Positions 26,156 to 35,206 are shown, numbered from the stretch's first letter. The stretch: 64,000 nucleotides of DNA from Lachnospiraceae bacterium (GCA_015057635.1 SVEB01000018.1:22212-86211); one strand, 5' to 3'. Made by a program: numbers and translations. Notes: generated by a model not told the origin, from the letters alone.

Positions 26156-27508
26156 TTATTCAAAATGTCGTTCAAACATAGAGTTTCCATCCTTCAGATC
26201 ATATATATCCTCAACTCCGATCTTATGCAGCAGATCATTTAAGATTTCAGAGTTCAGCGGGTTCTTAATAGCGGATTCATAAGCTACCCGATTCACTGCC
26301 TCTTTTCCTTTCTCTTCATCCACATTTGTCTTTGGTCCGCCTACACAGCCTCCTTTACAGCCCATTCCTTCGATAAAGCTTGCCCTAATCTTTCCTTCTG
26401 TCAGTTCATTGAGCGTTCTCTTACAGTCCGGCACCCCATCTACCGACATTGAAGTAAACAGTTTTCTACTTTCCGGAAACAGTTCATCCACAACATCGAA
26501 TACCGCCTCTGATACACCGCCTGTCCGCGCATACAGACGTCCGCCTGTTGCCGCATAATCAACAGATGGAACCCCTTTTAGCTTTGCCGGCTCAATATGA
26601 AGCAGGTCAAAAATCATTTTCATTTCCTGGAATGTCACAACAAAATCGATTGTTCCTACCAGATCCGGTTCTTTCGCCTCCGCTTTCTTTGCCACACATG
26701 GGCTGATAAACACAATCTTAACATCGGGATTAAGTGCTTTTAATACGCGCCCCATTGCAATCATAGGGGACACGGATGGAGACACGTCTTTAATAAACTG
26801 ATGATAAACCTTGCGAAGCATGGATACCCACATTGGACAGCAGCATGATGTAATCATAACATCGCCTTTTTCTTTCACATGCTCATTAAACTCCAGTGCT
26901 TCTTTAAAGCTTAGAATATCCGCCGCCATGGCTACTTCCACCATATCAGAGAACCCAACTTTAATAAACGCTTCTCTTAGCTGATCTAGACTTATATTCT
27001 CGCCAAACTGCCCTGCGATCGCCGGCGCTACGATTGCAACAACCTTTTCATCCTCATCTAGCAGATTTGCAAGAGGAAGAAACTGTGGTGTCTCTAAATA
27101 ATTGCCCCTGTCACATGCTGTGACGCATCTGCCACAGCTCATGCATAGCATCGGATCGATTGTTTTATCAACTCCGTCCTCGGCCCTTATAATCGCATCA
27201 AATGGACAAACGCTCTGACATTTGCTCTTGCCATCTGACTGCTCGCAGTCTTCCGTACACTTATGCACCTTCTGTACGATTTTCTCTCGAACCCTGCCTT
27301 TTGTGATGGAGTCAATGATTACCTGCGTAAAGATATAGTCATCTTTGTTCACATCGTTTTCCACACCACATAAAGCACTTAGGATTTCTCTTGCCTCCTC
27401 TTTGTTCTCAAACTCTGTCTTCAGCATATGCTCGAATACTTCTTCAAAATTCCGATTATAATATGCATTTACCAGCCGTCTGTATAAATCCTGATATTTA
27501 TCTTTCAT
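26156..27508 (-). CDS. [FeFe]-hydrogenase, monomeric, group-B-like
   Basis: 450 residues from ATG 27508 (AAGGAG five bases upstream; an upstream in-frame ATG at 27565 has none). After a helical N-terminus, two [4Fe-4S] motifs (CQSVCPFDAI preceded by extra Cys, and CMSCGRCVTACDRG) occupy about 95-150. The H-cluster motifs follow: L1 TSCCCPMW, L2 SPCVAKKAEA and L3 EGMGCKGGCVGGPKTN. L1 and L3 differ from the standard TSCCPGW and MxCPGGCxxGG forms, which suggests the less-studied group B or a sensory type. The hydF and hydE maturases are directly upstream. Likely role: proton reduction or H2 sensing in fermentation. Confidence 0.85.
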   Translation of the reverse strand: MKDKYQDLYRRLVNAYYNRNFEEVFEHMLKTEFENKEEAREILSALCGVENDVNKDDYIFTQVIIDSITKGRVREKIVQKVHKCTEDCEQSDGKSKCQSVCPFDAIIRAEDGVDKTIDPMLCMSCGRCVTACDRGNYLETPQFLPLANLLDEDEKVVAIVAPAIAGQFGENISLDQLREAFIKVGFSDMVEVAMAADILSFKEALEFNEHVKEKGDVMITSCCCPMWVSMLRKVYHQFIKDVSPSVSPMIAMGRVLKALNPDVKIVFISPCVAKKAEAKEPDLVGTIDFVVTFQEMKMIFDLLHIEPAKLKGVPSVDYAATGGRLYARTGGVSEAVFDVVDELFPESRKLFTSMSVDGVPDCKRTLNELTEGKIRASFIEGMGCKGGCVGGPKTNVDEEKGKEAVNRVAYESAIKNPLNSEILNDLLHKIGVEDIYDLKDGNSMFERHFE

Positions 27509-27687
27509 ACTGACTCTCCTTTGACCAAATACGTTCATACTTATGTATTTTGGTTCCAAACGCACTTTTTATTCAGACTATTGAAATATTCCTGTTTATA
27601 GTATATTGCGATACCGATTATAACGACATGGGGAAAATGATTCAGAAAATCAGAAGTTACAGAGAACTCTCCTATGAAATAAAAATA

Positions 27688-27716
27688 GGCTATCGCACTC
27701 TTTTAGTACGATAGCC
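27688..27716 (-). terminator. terminator after hydF
   Basis: GGCTATCG and CGATAGCC with a 13-nt loop. On the minus strand the stem is followed by TATTTTTATTTC. It separates hydF from the hydrogenase gene, which may therefore have its own promoter in 27510-27680. Confidence 0.7.
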
Positions 27717-27795
27717 ATTAAAAGTTGTAAAACGATAAATGCTCTGATAAATAGATATCTTAACGTTTCTGGTTCAAAGATTCTATGGATTTCTT

Positions 27796-29025
27796 CTAAC
27801 TGTAATCGACCTCTTCTAACAGCATACTAAGATGCGGAAAAATCTCAACACTACGTTTTAAGATACCATTTAAATAAGCTAACATAATGCCGTAATTCGT
27901 AATCGGAATGCCTGCATCCACTGCACATTTCATACGGTAACGAACTTCTCGTTCCGGCAGCGTGCATCCGCCACAATGAATGATCAGACCATACTTTGAC
28001 AGATCTTCCGGAAATTCAGCTCCGCTGCTAAACTCATAATCAAATTCTTTTCCGGTATACTGTCTGATCAAACGAGGGATCTTCACGGTACCGATATCAT
28101 CACACTGTCTGTGATGGGTACAGCCTTCTGAAATCAGAATCTTATCCCCCTCTCTAAGCCCCTCTAATGCCTTTACGCCTTTTACTGCCTCTGTAAGAAG
28201 ACCTTTATAACGCGCGAATAAGATTGAGAAAGAAGTAAGTAAGATATCCTTCGGCGTATCCGCGTTTACCTTCGCAAATACCTGGCTGTCTGTAATTACA
28301 AGGCTTGGCTTTTTATTTAAGTTCGCGAGCGTATCCCTTAATTCATATTCCTTTACCACAATCGCAGTCGCATCTGCCTCTAAGATATCACGAATCGTCT
28401 GCTGCTGTGGCAGGATCAGTCTGCCCTTCGGCGCGGCTTTATCAATTGGTACTACAAGTACAATAAAATCCCCCGGATGAATCAAGTCCCCTACAATTCT
28501 AAGCCTTTCCTCATCCGTCTTTACAAGATGTGCGATCTTCTCTTTCAGTTCATTTACATTCTCTTTCGTCGTGGTGCTTACATACATAACCTCCACGCCC
28601 GGAATCACTGCTTTCTGCTCATCCTTTGAGATCAGATCTGCTTTATTCATAACTGCAACGCAAGGAATCTGTTTTTCCTGTATTCTTGCAATCAGTTCTA
28701 AATCCTCTTTAGAAGCCCCTGTAGCGGCATCGATCACAACCAAAGCGATATCGGTCTTATTCAATACCAAAAAACTCTTCTTAACACGCTTCTCTCCTAA
28801 TTCTCCTTCATCATCGATTCCCGGCGTATCGATCATCATGACCGGTCCTAACGGAAGGAGTTCCATTGCCTTATATACCGGATCCGTCGTTGTTCCCTTC
28901 ACATCCGATACAATTGCCAGTTCCTGACTTGTAATAGCATTCATAATGCTTGATTTTCCGGCATTTCTTTTTCCAAAAATGCCGATATGAATCCGTTCTG
29001 CTGCTGGTGTGCTATTTAAACTCAT
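27796..29025 (-). CDS. hydF: [FeFe]-hydrogenase maturation GTPase HydF
   Basis: 409 residues. A Ras-like GTPase domain has P-loop GKRNAGKSS (about 17), switch motif DTPGIDDEG, NKAD specificity loop (VMNKADLIS), then a dimerisation region and the C-terminal cluster-binding motif C-x-H ... HCGGC (CTHHRQC near 305 and HCGGCTLPERE near 355). HydF is the scaffold that carries the diiron subcluster and delivers it to apo-hydrogenase. It lies 24 bp downstream of hydE on the same strand, an operon. HydG, the third maturase, is not in the window. Confidence 0.96.
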   Translation of the reverse strand: MSLNSTPAAERIHIGIFGKRNAGKSSIMNAITSQELAIVSDVKGTTTDPVYKAMELLPLGPVMMIDTPGIDDEGELGEKRVKKSFLVLNKTDIALVVIDAATGASKEDLELIARIQEKQIPCVAVMNKADLISKDEQKAVIPGVEVMYVSTTTKENVNELKEKIAHLVKTDEERLRIVGDLIHPGDFIVLVVPIDKAAPKGRLILPQQQTIRDILEADATAIVVKEYELRDTLANLNKKPSLVITDSQVFAKVNADTPKDILLTSFSILFARYKGLLTEAVKGVKALEGLREGDKILISEGCTHHRQCDDIGTVKIPRLIRQYTGKEFDYEFSSGAEFPEDLSKYGLIIHCGGCTLPEREVRYRMKCAVDAGIPITNYGIMLAYLNGILKRSVEIFPHLSMLLEEVDYS

Positions 29026-29049
29026 ATTTTCGCTTCCTTTATCTGCAAT

Positions 29050-30093
29050 TTATTCTGCCTTATAATCTCCTCTGTCTGTCACGATCTGATATCCAACAGA
29101 TCCTACTCGTCGTGTCAGACACTGGATACACTCTGCTGCCTCATCTCCGGCGCAGATTTTATTATCATATAATTGATACTCCTTGCGTACCGAAACCGGT
29201 GAGAGATTTGGCATCACCACATTCGCTCCCGCTAAAATTCCTAACTCCCTGCCATTTGGCGCAATCGTTCCTAATGCCGTAGTCGCCGGAAGCAAAACGT
29301 TTGGAAGCATCAGTCTTAAAATACCAAGCAGCATTAATGTAAGGTTTAAGCTTCCCTGTTTCTCACTTGCAAACCTTGTCTGCTGATGTGGGATAAATGG
29401 ACCAATTCCAACCATATGGGGATTCAGTTCCTTTAAAAACAGTAGATCCTCTACCAGATACTCTGTCTTCTGATAAGGAGATCCCACCATAAATCCTGCG
29501 CCTACCTGATACCCGATCTCCTTTAAATCCTTCAAGCACTGCATACGATTTTCATATGACATGCTGTCCGGGTGGAGCATATGGTAGTGGCCGCAGTTTG
29601 CGGTCTCATGTCTTAACAGATAACGGTCTGCTCCGGCATCATATAATCTCTGATAACTTTCTCTAGAACGTTCTCCTACTGATAGGGTAATGGCACAATC
29701 CGGATAGTTTCTTTTGATTTCCCTGATAATATCCTCTAACACTGCATCTGTGAAATAGCCATCTTCCCCACCCTGCAACACAAAGGTCCTAAATCCTAAT
29801 GCATATCCGTTTTCACAACAGGACAGGATATCCTCTTTAGATAGGCGGTAGCGATTTACATGTGCATTGCTTTTTCGAATGCCACAGTAATAACAGTCAT
29901 TCTTGCAGATATTCGTAAACTCAATCAGTCCCCGGATATACACGTCTTTTCCATAGACGCGTTCTCTTACTTTTCTTGCCTTTTCAAATAAATAGCTTCT
30001 TACTTCTTCGGAATCGCAGTTTAAAAGCGCTATCAGCTCTTCTTTCTCTGCATATCGATCCTTTTCTAACCGATCGATGATTTTCTGATACAT
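29050..30093 (-). CDS. hydE: [FeFe]-hydrogenase maturation radical SAM enzyme HydE
   Basis: 347 residues. The radical SAM motif CKNDCYYC (CX3CX2C, about residue 63) follows DVYIRGLIEFTNI. Further family features are RLSKEDILSCCENGYALGFRTFVLQGGED and AGFMVGSPYQKTEYLVEDLLFLKELNPHMVGIGPFIPH. HydE acts in building the azadithiolate-bridged diiron subcluster. It is the first gene of hydE-hydF, with AGAGG before the ATG. The similarity to biotin-synthase-like enzymes is expected; adjacency to hydF makes the call firm. Confidence 0.95.
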   Translation of the reverse strand: MYQKIIDRLEKDRYAEKEELIALLNCDSEEVRSYLFEKARKVRERVYGKDVYIRGLIEFTNICKNDCYYCGIRKSNAHVNRYRLSKEDILSCCENGYALGFRTFVLQGGEDGYFTDAVLEDIIREIKRNYPDCAITLSVGERSRESYQRLYDAGADRYLLRHETANCGHYHMLHPDSMSYENRMQCLKDLKEIGYQVGAGFMVGSPYQKTEYLVEDLLFLKELNPHMVGIGPFIPHQQTRFASEKQGSLNLTLMLLGILRLMLPNVLLPATTALGTIAPNGRELGILAGANVVMPNLSPVSVRKEYQLYDNKICAGDEAAECIQCLTRRVGSVGYQIVTDRGDYKAE

Positions 30094-30154
30094 TGCATAC
30101 CTCTTTCCACAAACCTATGTCTGGTAAAACAAAATACTGCTTGCGAAAGCATAC

Positions 30155-30190
30155 AACAATACAGGCATTCCATCAAATGCCTGTATTGTT
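30155..30190 (-). terminator. hairpin after the hydrolase-DUF3795 gene
   Basis: Perfect 15-bp stem AACAATACAGGCATT (30155-30169) with 30176-30190 and a 6-nt loop. There is only a weak T run on the minus strand (TTGTTGTATG), so termination strength is uncertain. Confidence 0.55.
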
Positions 30191-30282
30191 ATGCGTGCCT
30201 TTCCCCTCAGGAATTCCTTTGGAGTCAGTACATAAATCTGCCTCTATTTTTATTGTTCCAGTATAATAGATATTTACATATT

Positions 30283-31530
30283 TCACAACATCTTCTTTGA
30301 CGCCAGACAATCTAACAGCTCTCGTCCATCCTTTGATGTATATGTATCGTGTAACGTACATGGATAGTGGCTGCAGTCTGCACAAGTCTCATTCTTTAAA
30401 TCCGACAGCTTTGATATCGCGCATTCTTTTATCTGACAAGCTGCACACATTTTATTATAACTGCTCCTTCGCGTGCCGCATCCATCGCAGCATATATCCT
30501 CACTGCTAAATGTCATATTATCGTTAGAATATGCTTTAGCCAACCTCTCTTTCTGTTTCTGGTCTGCCATCACGGTTGCTAAAAATACCGGACAGAGATA
30601 GCAGTTAATGCCGCAGTACGAAATTGCCTCTTTCGGATTTCTTGCGATTTCCTGCCTGATAACGCGAAGCGTAAGATCAAATGCATCCTGCTTAAAGTCT
30701 ATTCCTGAATTCTCTGCGTAGATTAATCTTCCATAGTGCGACTCAGACGCGATTGCAAGCTGAATCTGAAGCCAGTCCTTCTCTGTCTGATCTGCCTCTT
30801 CTTCAGACATTCCACTTCTCTTCAGATATTCTCTTCCAAGCTCCTGATCATGCACCATCACATTGACTGGAATCCAGTAAAGCATACTTTCTTTCTTATT
30901 GTTTTGAATATCGGCATTCTGTTTTTCTCTATTCTTCTCCCATGCTTCTAACAATGCCTCTGTTTCCCTTGCCATTGTCTCATATCGGGATGGACTTGTA
31001 AGGAAGTCCAAGTATTCTTTCTGCTCTTGCTCATTTAAATACGGCAAAGGGAATCTCTCTTTTTTCAAAAGAAGAGTTCGTAACTCTTCCTGTGTCTTTT
31101 TTGCATATATATTGCATGTACCAATATCCGGCTCTGCCTGCAAATAGCAGTTCATTGTCTTTCCATCCGTACACTTTCCATCTGACATTGCCATAGAATC
31201 CATCAGGATAATGGACTTCACCATTTCCTTATATTTTCTTGCAAACTGCTGTGCACATAAACCGCCAAACTCATATCCTGCCAGAATGACCGGTTTTAAG
31301 ATGTGTAACTCACATAACAGCTCTCTTAATTCCTGTGCTATCTGATCTGCTGTCCTTGTTTTTTCAGAACAGTCACTCTTTCCATAACCCGCCCTGTGAT
31401 ACAACACTACTTTTCCTGATTTCGAAAGTTCTTTTGCGATCGGGTACCACTCATACATGGATCTTCCGATCCCATTCTCCAGAACGAACACTTCATCTCC
31501 ATCCCCAAAACATCTGTATTCCAATCCCAT
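30283..31530 (-). CDS. alpha/beta-hydrolase-like protein fused to DUF3795 Cys-rich domain
   Basis: 415 residues from ATG 31530 (AAAGGAG seven bases upstream). The N-terminal 290 residues form an alpha/beta-hydrolase fold (FVLENGIGRSMYEWYPIAKELSK, VVLYHRAGYGKSDCS), but the nucleophile elbow reads GYEFGG, with Glu where Ser (GHSFGG) is expected. The C-terminal part (about 300-415) is a DUF3795 domain with paired Cys: YCGINCYLCPV, CCDGCG, MCAACQIKEC and CADCSHYPC, probably a metal or Fe-S site. Fusion of these two families is unusual. It is the last gene of the Big_2/PP2C-like/GNAT cluster. Confidence 0.75.
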   Translation of the reverse strand: MGLEYRCFGDGDEVFVLENGIGRSMYEWYPIAKELSKSGKVVLYHRAGYGKSDCSEKTRTADQIAQELRELLCELHILKPVILAGYEFGGLCAQQFARKYKEMVKSIILMDSMAMSDGKCTDGKTMNCYLQAEPDIGTCNIYAKKTQEELRTLLLKKERFPLPYLNEQEQKEYLDFLTSPSRYETMARETEALLEAWEKNREKQNADIQNNKKESMLYWIPVNVMVHDQELGREYLKRSGMSEEEADQTEKDWLQIQLAIASESHYGRLIYAENSGIDFKQDAFDLTLRVIRQEIARNPKEAISYCGINCYLCPVFLATVMADQKQKERLAKAYSNDNMTFSSEDICCDGCGTRRSSYNKMCAACQIKECAISKLSDLKNETCADCSHYPCTLHDTYTSKDGRELLDCLASKKML

Positions 31531-31567
31531 AAGTATTCTCCTTTGCCTTCTCATATTTGATTTTGCC

Positions 31568-32041
31568 TTAACTCCCTTGTTTCTTTTGAAAACAGGTAAG
31601 CTTAAGATTTCCTTCCATATGTGACCCTGCTATCTGATACCCAAGACTTTTATAAAAATGGATTGCTTCCTTTTTCCCGGAATATGTATCCAGAGTAAAG
31701 ACCCAGGCGTTTGGATAGCTTCTTTCGATCTGTCCCATTACAAATGTTCCAATCCTTTTTCCACGACTTTCTTTTTTTATGCCGATTGAACTGATATGGC
31801 ACTCCATTCCGTGCACCCGGACCACCGCAATTCCTGCACACTTGTCCTTTACGATGATAAGGTACACATCTCTTCTTTTTATCAGTGCCTCTGTCTCTTC
31901 TAAGGTCTTTCCCCAATTTGGGCAATACCCATATTTCTTATAATCCTCATAAAAAATCTCATTCTGCAACCCTCTTACAATTTCCTCATCCGTTTGCTTT
32001 GCGCGCTGTATCTTTATTGTTTCTTCCTGCCTGTTTTTCAT
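31568..32041 (-). CDS. GNAT-family N-acetyltransferase
   Basis: 157 residues. The GNAT core is visible: VRVHGMECHISSIGIKKESRGKRIGTFVMGQIE (acetyl-CoA loop ESRGKRIG) and a C-terminal FTLDTYSGKKEAIHFYKSLGYQIAGSHMEG. AAAGGAAG precedes the ATG. It lies 16 bp behind the PP2C-like gene and 37 bp ahead of the hydrolase fusion, so it is in the same operon. Substrate unknown. Confidence 0.82.
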   Translation of the reverse strand: MKNRQEETIKIQRAKQTDEEIVRGLQNEIFYEDYKKYGYCPNWGKTLEETEALIKRRDVYLIIVKDKCAGIAVVRVHGMECHISSIGIKKESRGKRIGTFVMGQIERSYPNAWVFTLDTYSGKKEAIHFYKSLGYQIAGSHMEGNLKLTCFQKKQGS

Positions 32042-32057
32042 ATCTTATTTCTTCCTT

Positions 32058-32834
32058 TCATGCAGTTACCTTAACTTCTGCCAGCATAACGGTCAGGTCC
32101 TCATTGGATCCGTTTTGCAGAGCCTGTTCTACAAGTGTATTACATATTTTGTCGGATTTTGTCTCTGAGAAAATGATTTTTTTCATCTTTTCCTCTGAAA
32201 GTGATTTTGCCATACCGCCGGTGCAAAGAAGATAGCGTGTTATACCTGGTTTATAATGAATAATTCCATATTCGGGTTCCAGCAAACTCTCGCTGTTTGA
32301 ACTCCCCAAATACTGCAAATGAATATGCTTGACCGGAGCATCTCCTTCTTCTTCCTTTTTGCCCCCGGTATCTCTCCATCCTGCTGATAGTAATGGAGAC
32401 ATTCTAGCCTCACCGATTTCATAAATCAGGTTATTTCCTATATTGATTAAAAATATCCTTCGTTCATGAAAAAATAAAGCAGCAAGCGTTGTCCCAATTT
32501 CACTTCCTAATACGGTATGATCTATGATCCCGTCATTAATCCGGCGTACTATCTTATCTATCTCCCTTATGACCTCTTCTGTCCTAAGATGCTCTAGTTT
32601 AAGTTTCTCTGCCTTTAATGCCTTTACTGTATAGTAAGCTTCCTTCCTGCCATAGCGAGTCTCACCGACTCCTTCGCATATGGCAAGAAACGCTGGAACT
32701 TTGCATCGCTTGCTGCTCTTTTTGTTTTCCTCTGTTAATTCCATGTACTTGTCATTCAGTAAGAAATTCTCCTCATTATGGATTCGAAATTTGCCTTTGT
32801 TTGTTACAATCTCTGCCTTTACATGAATGATCAA
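32058..32834 (-). CDS. PP2C-like protein with degenerate metal site
   Basis: 258 residues, TTG start nine bases after GGAGG (ATG codons just upstream are out of frame). The layout of a PPM/PP2C serine phosphatase is visible, but each metal-binding motif is altered: RIHNEENF for RxxNEDx, CEGVGE for CDGMGG, NIGNNLIY for NxGDSRxY, LCTGGM for LCTDGL and GSNEDLTV for GSxDNxTV. Four or more ligand Asp residues are replaced, so it is probably a non-catalytic binder. It starts 18 bp after the Big_2 protein gene. Confidence 0.65.
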   Translation of the reverse strand: MIIHVKAEIVTNKGKFRIHNEENFLLNDKYMELTEENKKSSKRCKVPAFLAICEGVGETRYGRKEAYYTVKALKAEKLKLEHLRTEEVIREIDKIVRRINDGIIDHTVLGSEIGTTLAALFFHERRIFLINIGNNLIYEIGEARMSPLLSAGWRDTGGKKEEEGDAPVKHIHLQYLGSSNSESLLEPEYGIIHYKPGITRYLLCTGGMAKSLSEEKMKKIIFSETKSDKICNTLVEQALQNGSNEDLTVMLAEVKVTA

Positions 32835-32852
32835 TCATCATTACCTCCACAT

Positions 32853-34532
32853 CTAAGATACGATAACCGTACAATATGCCTTTACTCCATTGGATGAAGT
32901 TATAATAATGGTTGCATTTCCTGATTTAACGCCTGTGATCACACCATTCTTTACTGTCACAACCGATGGATTTGAACTTGTATAGGTAAGTGTCTTATCC
33001 GTTGCATTTGCCGGAGCGACTGTTACGGATAACGTTTTCTTCTCTCCTGCTGCCAATGTGGTCGTTGCATTCACCGTTATCTTCTCCACTGCTACTGTCG
33101 TCACATTTTGGGTAGGAGTTGCCGTTGGCACAGGGCTTAAAGTCGGCTTTGGTGTCTGGGTTGTCGCCGGCTTGCTGACTGGTTTTGGGGTAGGTTTTGG
33201 TGTTGGCGTTGCAGTCGGGGTTGGTGTTGGTTTTGGATTAACCGTCACCTTACACGTTGCTTTCTTGCCGTTGCTTGATGTTACTGTGATAACAGCTGTT
33301 CCCGCTTTCTTTGCCGTCACCTTGCCATTTTGATTAACCGTTGCCACCGCCTTATTGGAAGACTTATAAGTAACCGTCTTATCTGTAGCATTTGATGGGC
33401 TGACTGTTGTCTTTAGTCTAAATGTTTTTCCCTCTGTAAGCGTTTTTATAGATTTATTTAAAGTTAGTTTTGTCACTTTCACTACCGGAACAGTAATAGT
33501 GGTGGTCGCTTTTAATCCGCCATCACTTGTCTTTACCGTAATAACTGCGGTTCCTGTCCCAACTGCCTTAACTGTGCCATCTTCTGATACAGTAGCTACC
33601 TTTCGATTACTGGATGTAAAGGTATAGCTTTCCGTTGCTGTTGATGGAGTAATGGCCATTGTCAGTTTTTCTGATTTTCCTAGTGCTATGGACCTCTTGC
33701 TTTCTACAAATCCGATTGTATCGATCTGAACATATCTTCCTGTCTTAATAGAAAAGAAATGACCTGCAAAATCATCCTTTACTCCTGGCTCAATCTTAAT
33801 AATATACTTTCCTTTTGGCAGGTCCTGTTCAAATGTATAGTTCTTATCACGATATGCATATAGATAGCCTCTTTCGATTTCCTCATTATCGGTGTTAAGT
33901 ACTGTAATAGACAACGTATCTTCTGACTCCACGCTAAACTTCATGCCTGCGCCATTCTTCACCGTATAAGCATAGTATTCTTCCATATCAAAAGAAGAAA
34001 GCATGCCTTCATAATAGGCATCCACCGGAATTGCGATTGCATTCGCAAAAGAATGATTGCTACGGAAAGAATCATCTCTTACGATTCCCTTAAACTTCGA
34101 ATAGATTACATAATTTCCTTCACTGTTCACAAAACTGCACTGTAATCGAAGGTAATACTTCTTAGAGTCAACATACAGGTTTGTCTTCAGTTGAGCATAT
34201 CCTTTTGCTTCATTATAATCTGCCTGAATCTCATAAATAAGCTCATCATTATCCGCACTCCATACCTGAAGCTTGACCGGGCTTTGTGCACGGGAACGGA
34301 TATCAAGCGTTAAAAGTCCTGGATTCTTTGTCTTGAATGTATAAGGAGCTGACTCCCCATCTTCAATCTCCCCTTTCATTGTAGTTCCAATTGTCAAAGA
34401 ATCCACTGTCTTTCCATTCATCGTCTCCGCAGACACCTTCTGTGTATTAGTGTTTGCAAAACACATGGATACCGCCACTACACCGGTCAGCATGAAAGCA
34501 GTGATCCGTTTTAGCATTACATGATTTCTCAT
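32853..34532 (-). CDS. secreted Big_2-repeat protein with Pro/Thr linker
   Basis: 559 residues. A signal peptide (about 1-35, ending VSA) is followed by a beta-rich region (40-275) containing pre-peptidase-C-like strands (YYAYTVKNGAGMKFSVESED, YLPKG-type turn). Then come two bacterial Ig-like (Big_2) domains (about 280-430), each ending in AVITV(K/T)TS, a Pro/Thr-rich spacer (PTPTPTATPTPKPTPKP) and a third Big_2 domain (480-559). No sortase motif is seen, so it is secreted or held by other means. It heads a compact operon with the PP2C-like, GNAT and hydrolase-DUF3795 genes. Confidence 0.85.
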   Translation of the reverse strand: MRNHVMLKRITAFMLTGVVAVSMCFANTNTQKVSAETMNGKTVDSLTIGTTMKGEIEDGESAPYTFKTKNPGLLTLDIRSRAQSPVKLQVWSADNDELIYEIQADYNEAKGYAQLKTNLYVDSKKYYLRLQCSFVNSEGNYVIYSKFKGIVRDDSFRSNHSFANAIAIPVDAYYEGMLSSFDMEEYYAYTVKNGAGMKFSVESEDTLSITVLNTDNEEIERGYLYAYRDKNYTFEQDLPKGKYIIKIEPGVKDDFAGHFFSIKTGRYVQIDTIGFVESKRSIALGKSEKLTMAITPSTATESYTFTSSNRKVATVSEDGTVKAVGTGTAVITVKTSDGGLKATTTITVPVVKVTKLTLNKSIKTLTEGKTFRLKTTVSPSNATDKTVTYKSSNKAVATVNQNGKVTAKKAGTAVITVTSSNGKKATCKVTVNPKPTPTPTATPTPKPTPKPVSKPATTQTPKPTLSPVPTATPTQNVTTVAVEKITVNATTTLAAGEKKTLSVTVAPANATDKTLTYTSSNPSVVTVKNGVITGVKSGNATIIITSSNGVKAYCTVIVS

Positions 34533-34713
34533 ATGAGTATTTTTCCCCCTTAATAATTGTTCCTTTTTTTACATATTAGTTACATAATATAGTAAATTAT
34601 GTAATAATTATATGTTTTCACCTTTCTGATGTCAATCATTGGCATCCTAAACTGAATCCAATTACCTATATACATATTTTATTAAAACAGAACGTTTCTT
34701 TCTGTCATAGACA

Positions 34714-34749
34714 AAAGGCATCGCCTCCCCGCCGGATTCCGATGCCTTT
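34714..34749 (-). terminator. terminator after the Nudix gene
   Basis: AAAGGCATCG (34714-34723) pairs with CGATGCCTTT (34740-34749). The minus strand runs on to TTGTC; the plus strand runs into TTCTTATCTTTTT. 34533-34700 upstream of the Big_2 gene is very AT-rich and should hold its promoter. Confidence 0.65.
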
Positions 34750-34762
34750 CTTATCTTTTTAT

Positions 34763-35206
34763 TTATCCATAAACAGGATAACTGATGTCATCTCCCCAGC
34801 TATGCAAAATCCGGTAAAATGCCGGTATGCTCTTTAAACCGGCTGACCACAGGTATGCCCGGTCCCGCTCTGAAATCTCATCTAACTGTTTCCATTCCAC
34901 GCCGATAATCGTCTGTCTAATTCTCTCAGGATCCCTGCCGGTGCTTGCCTGGCTTTCTGCAATATCCACTAAAAAAGTATATACGTCTCCATCATTCCTT
35001 GGATTATACTGAACAGAAGTACGCATGACAATCTTTCCATCCACATTACATTCCTCTTTTAACTCCCGTAATGCTGCCATCTCTGGTGTTTCGTCCGGTT
35101 CTATCCCGCCACCTGGCAGACAATAGAACACTTTCCCCGAATTCTGCTTCACTAACAGTATCTTGTTGCCTCTGACAACGATACTCTGACTTCGACTTCG
35201 CCCCAT
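34763..35206 (-). CDS. Nudix hydrolase
   Basis: 147 residues with the Nudix box GGGIEPDETPEMAALRELKEE (about 31-51), i.e. G-x5-E-x7-RE-x2-EE, preceded by SIVVRGNKILLVKQNSGKVFYCLPG. AGAGGTG precedes the ATG. Nudix enzymes hydrolyse nucleoside diphosphates linked to other groups. The substrate here is not predictable (MutT/ADP-ribose-like). It lies about 140 bp downstream of a small Big_2 protein gene. Confidence 0.85.
   Translation of the reverse strand: MGRSRSQSIVVRGNKILLVKQNSGKVFYCLPGGGIEPDETPEMAALRELKEECNVDGKIVMRTSVQYNPRNDGDVYTFLVDIAESQASTGRDPERIRQTIIGVEWKQLDEISERDRAYLWSAGLKSIPAFYRILHSWGDDISYPVYG

Noticed and set aside
30173..30385. 70-codon minus-strand frame overlapping the end of the hydrolase-DUF3795 gene
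   Set aside because: Out of frame with the DUF3795 Cys motifs, which continue to 30283 in the main frame. The extra codons run through the terminator hairpin.
33058..33333. Plus-strand frame rich in Val and Gly opposite the Pro/Thr linker of the Big_2 protein
   Set aside because: It is the mirror of the PT-repeat codons; there is no start signal and the opposite strand is clearly coding.
32853..33470. Repetitive PT/TP codons considered as a CRISPR or tandem DNA repeat
   Set aside because: The repeat is a coding Pro/Thr linker with degenerate codons. There are no spacers of uniform length, and no cas genes anywhere in the window.
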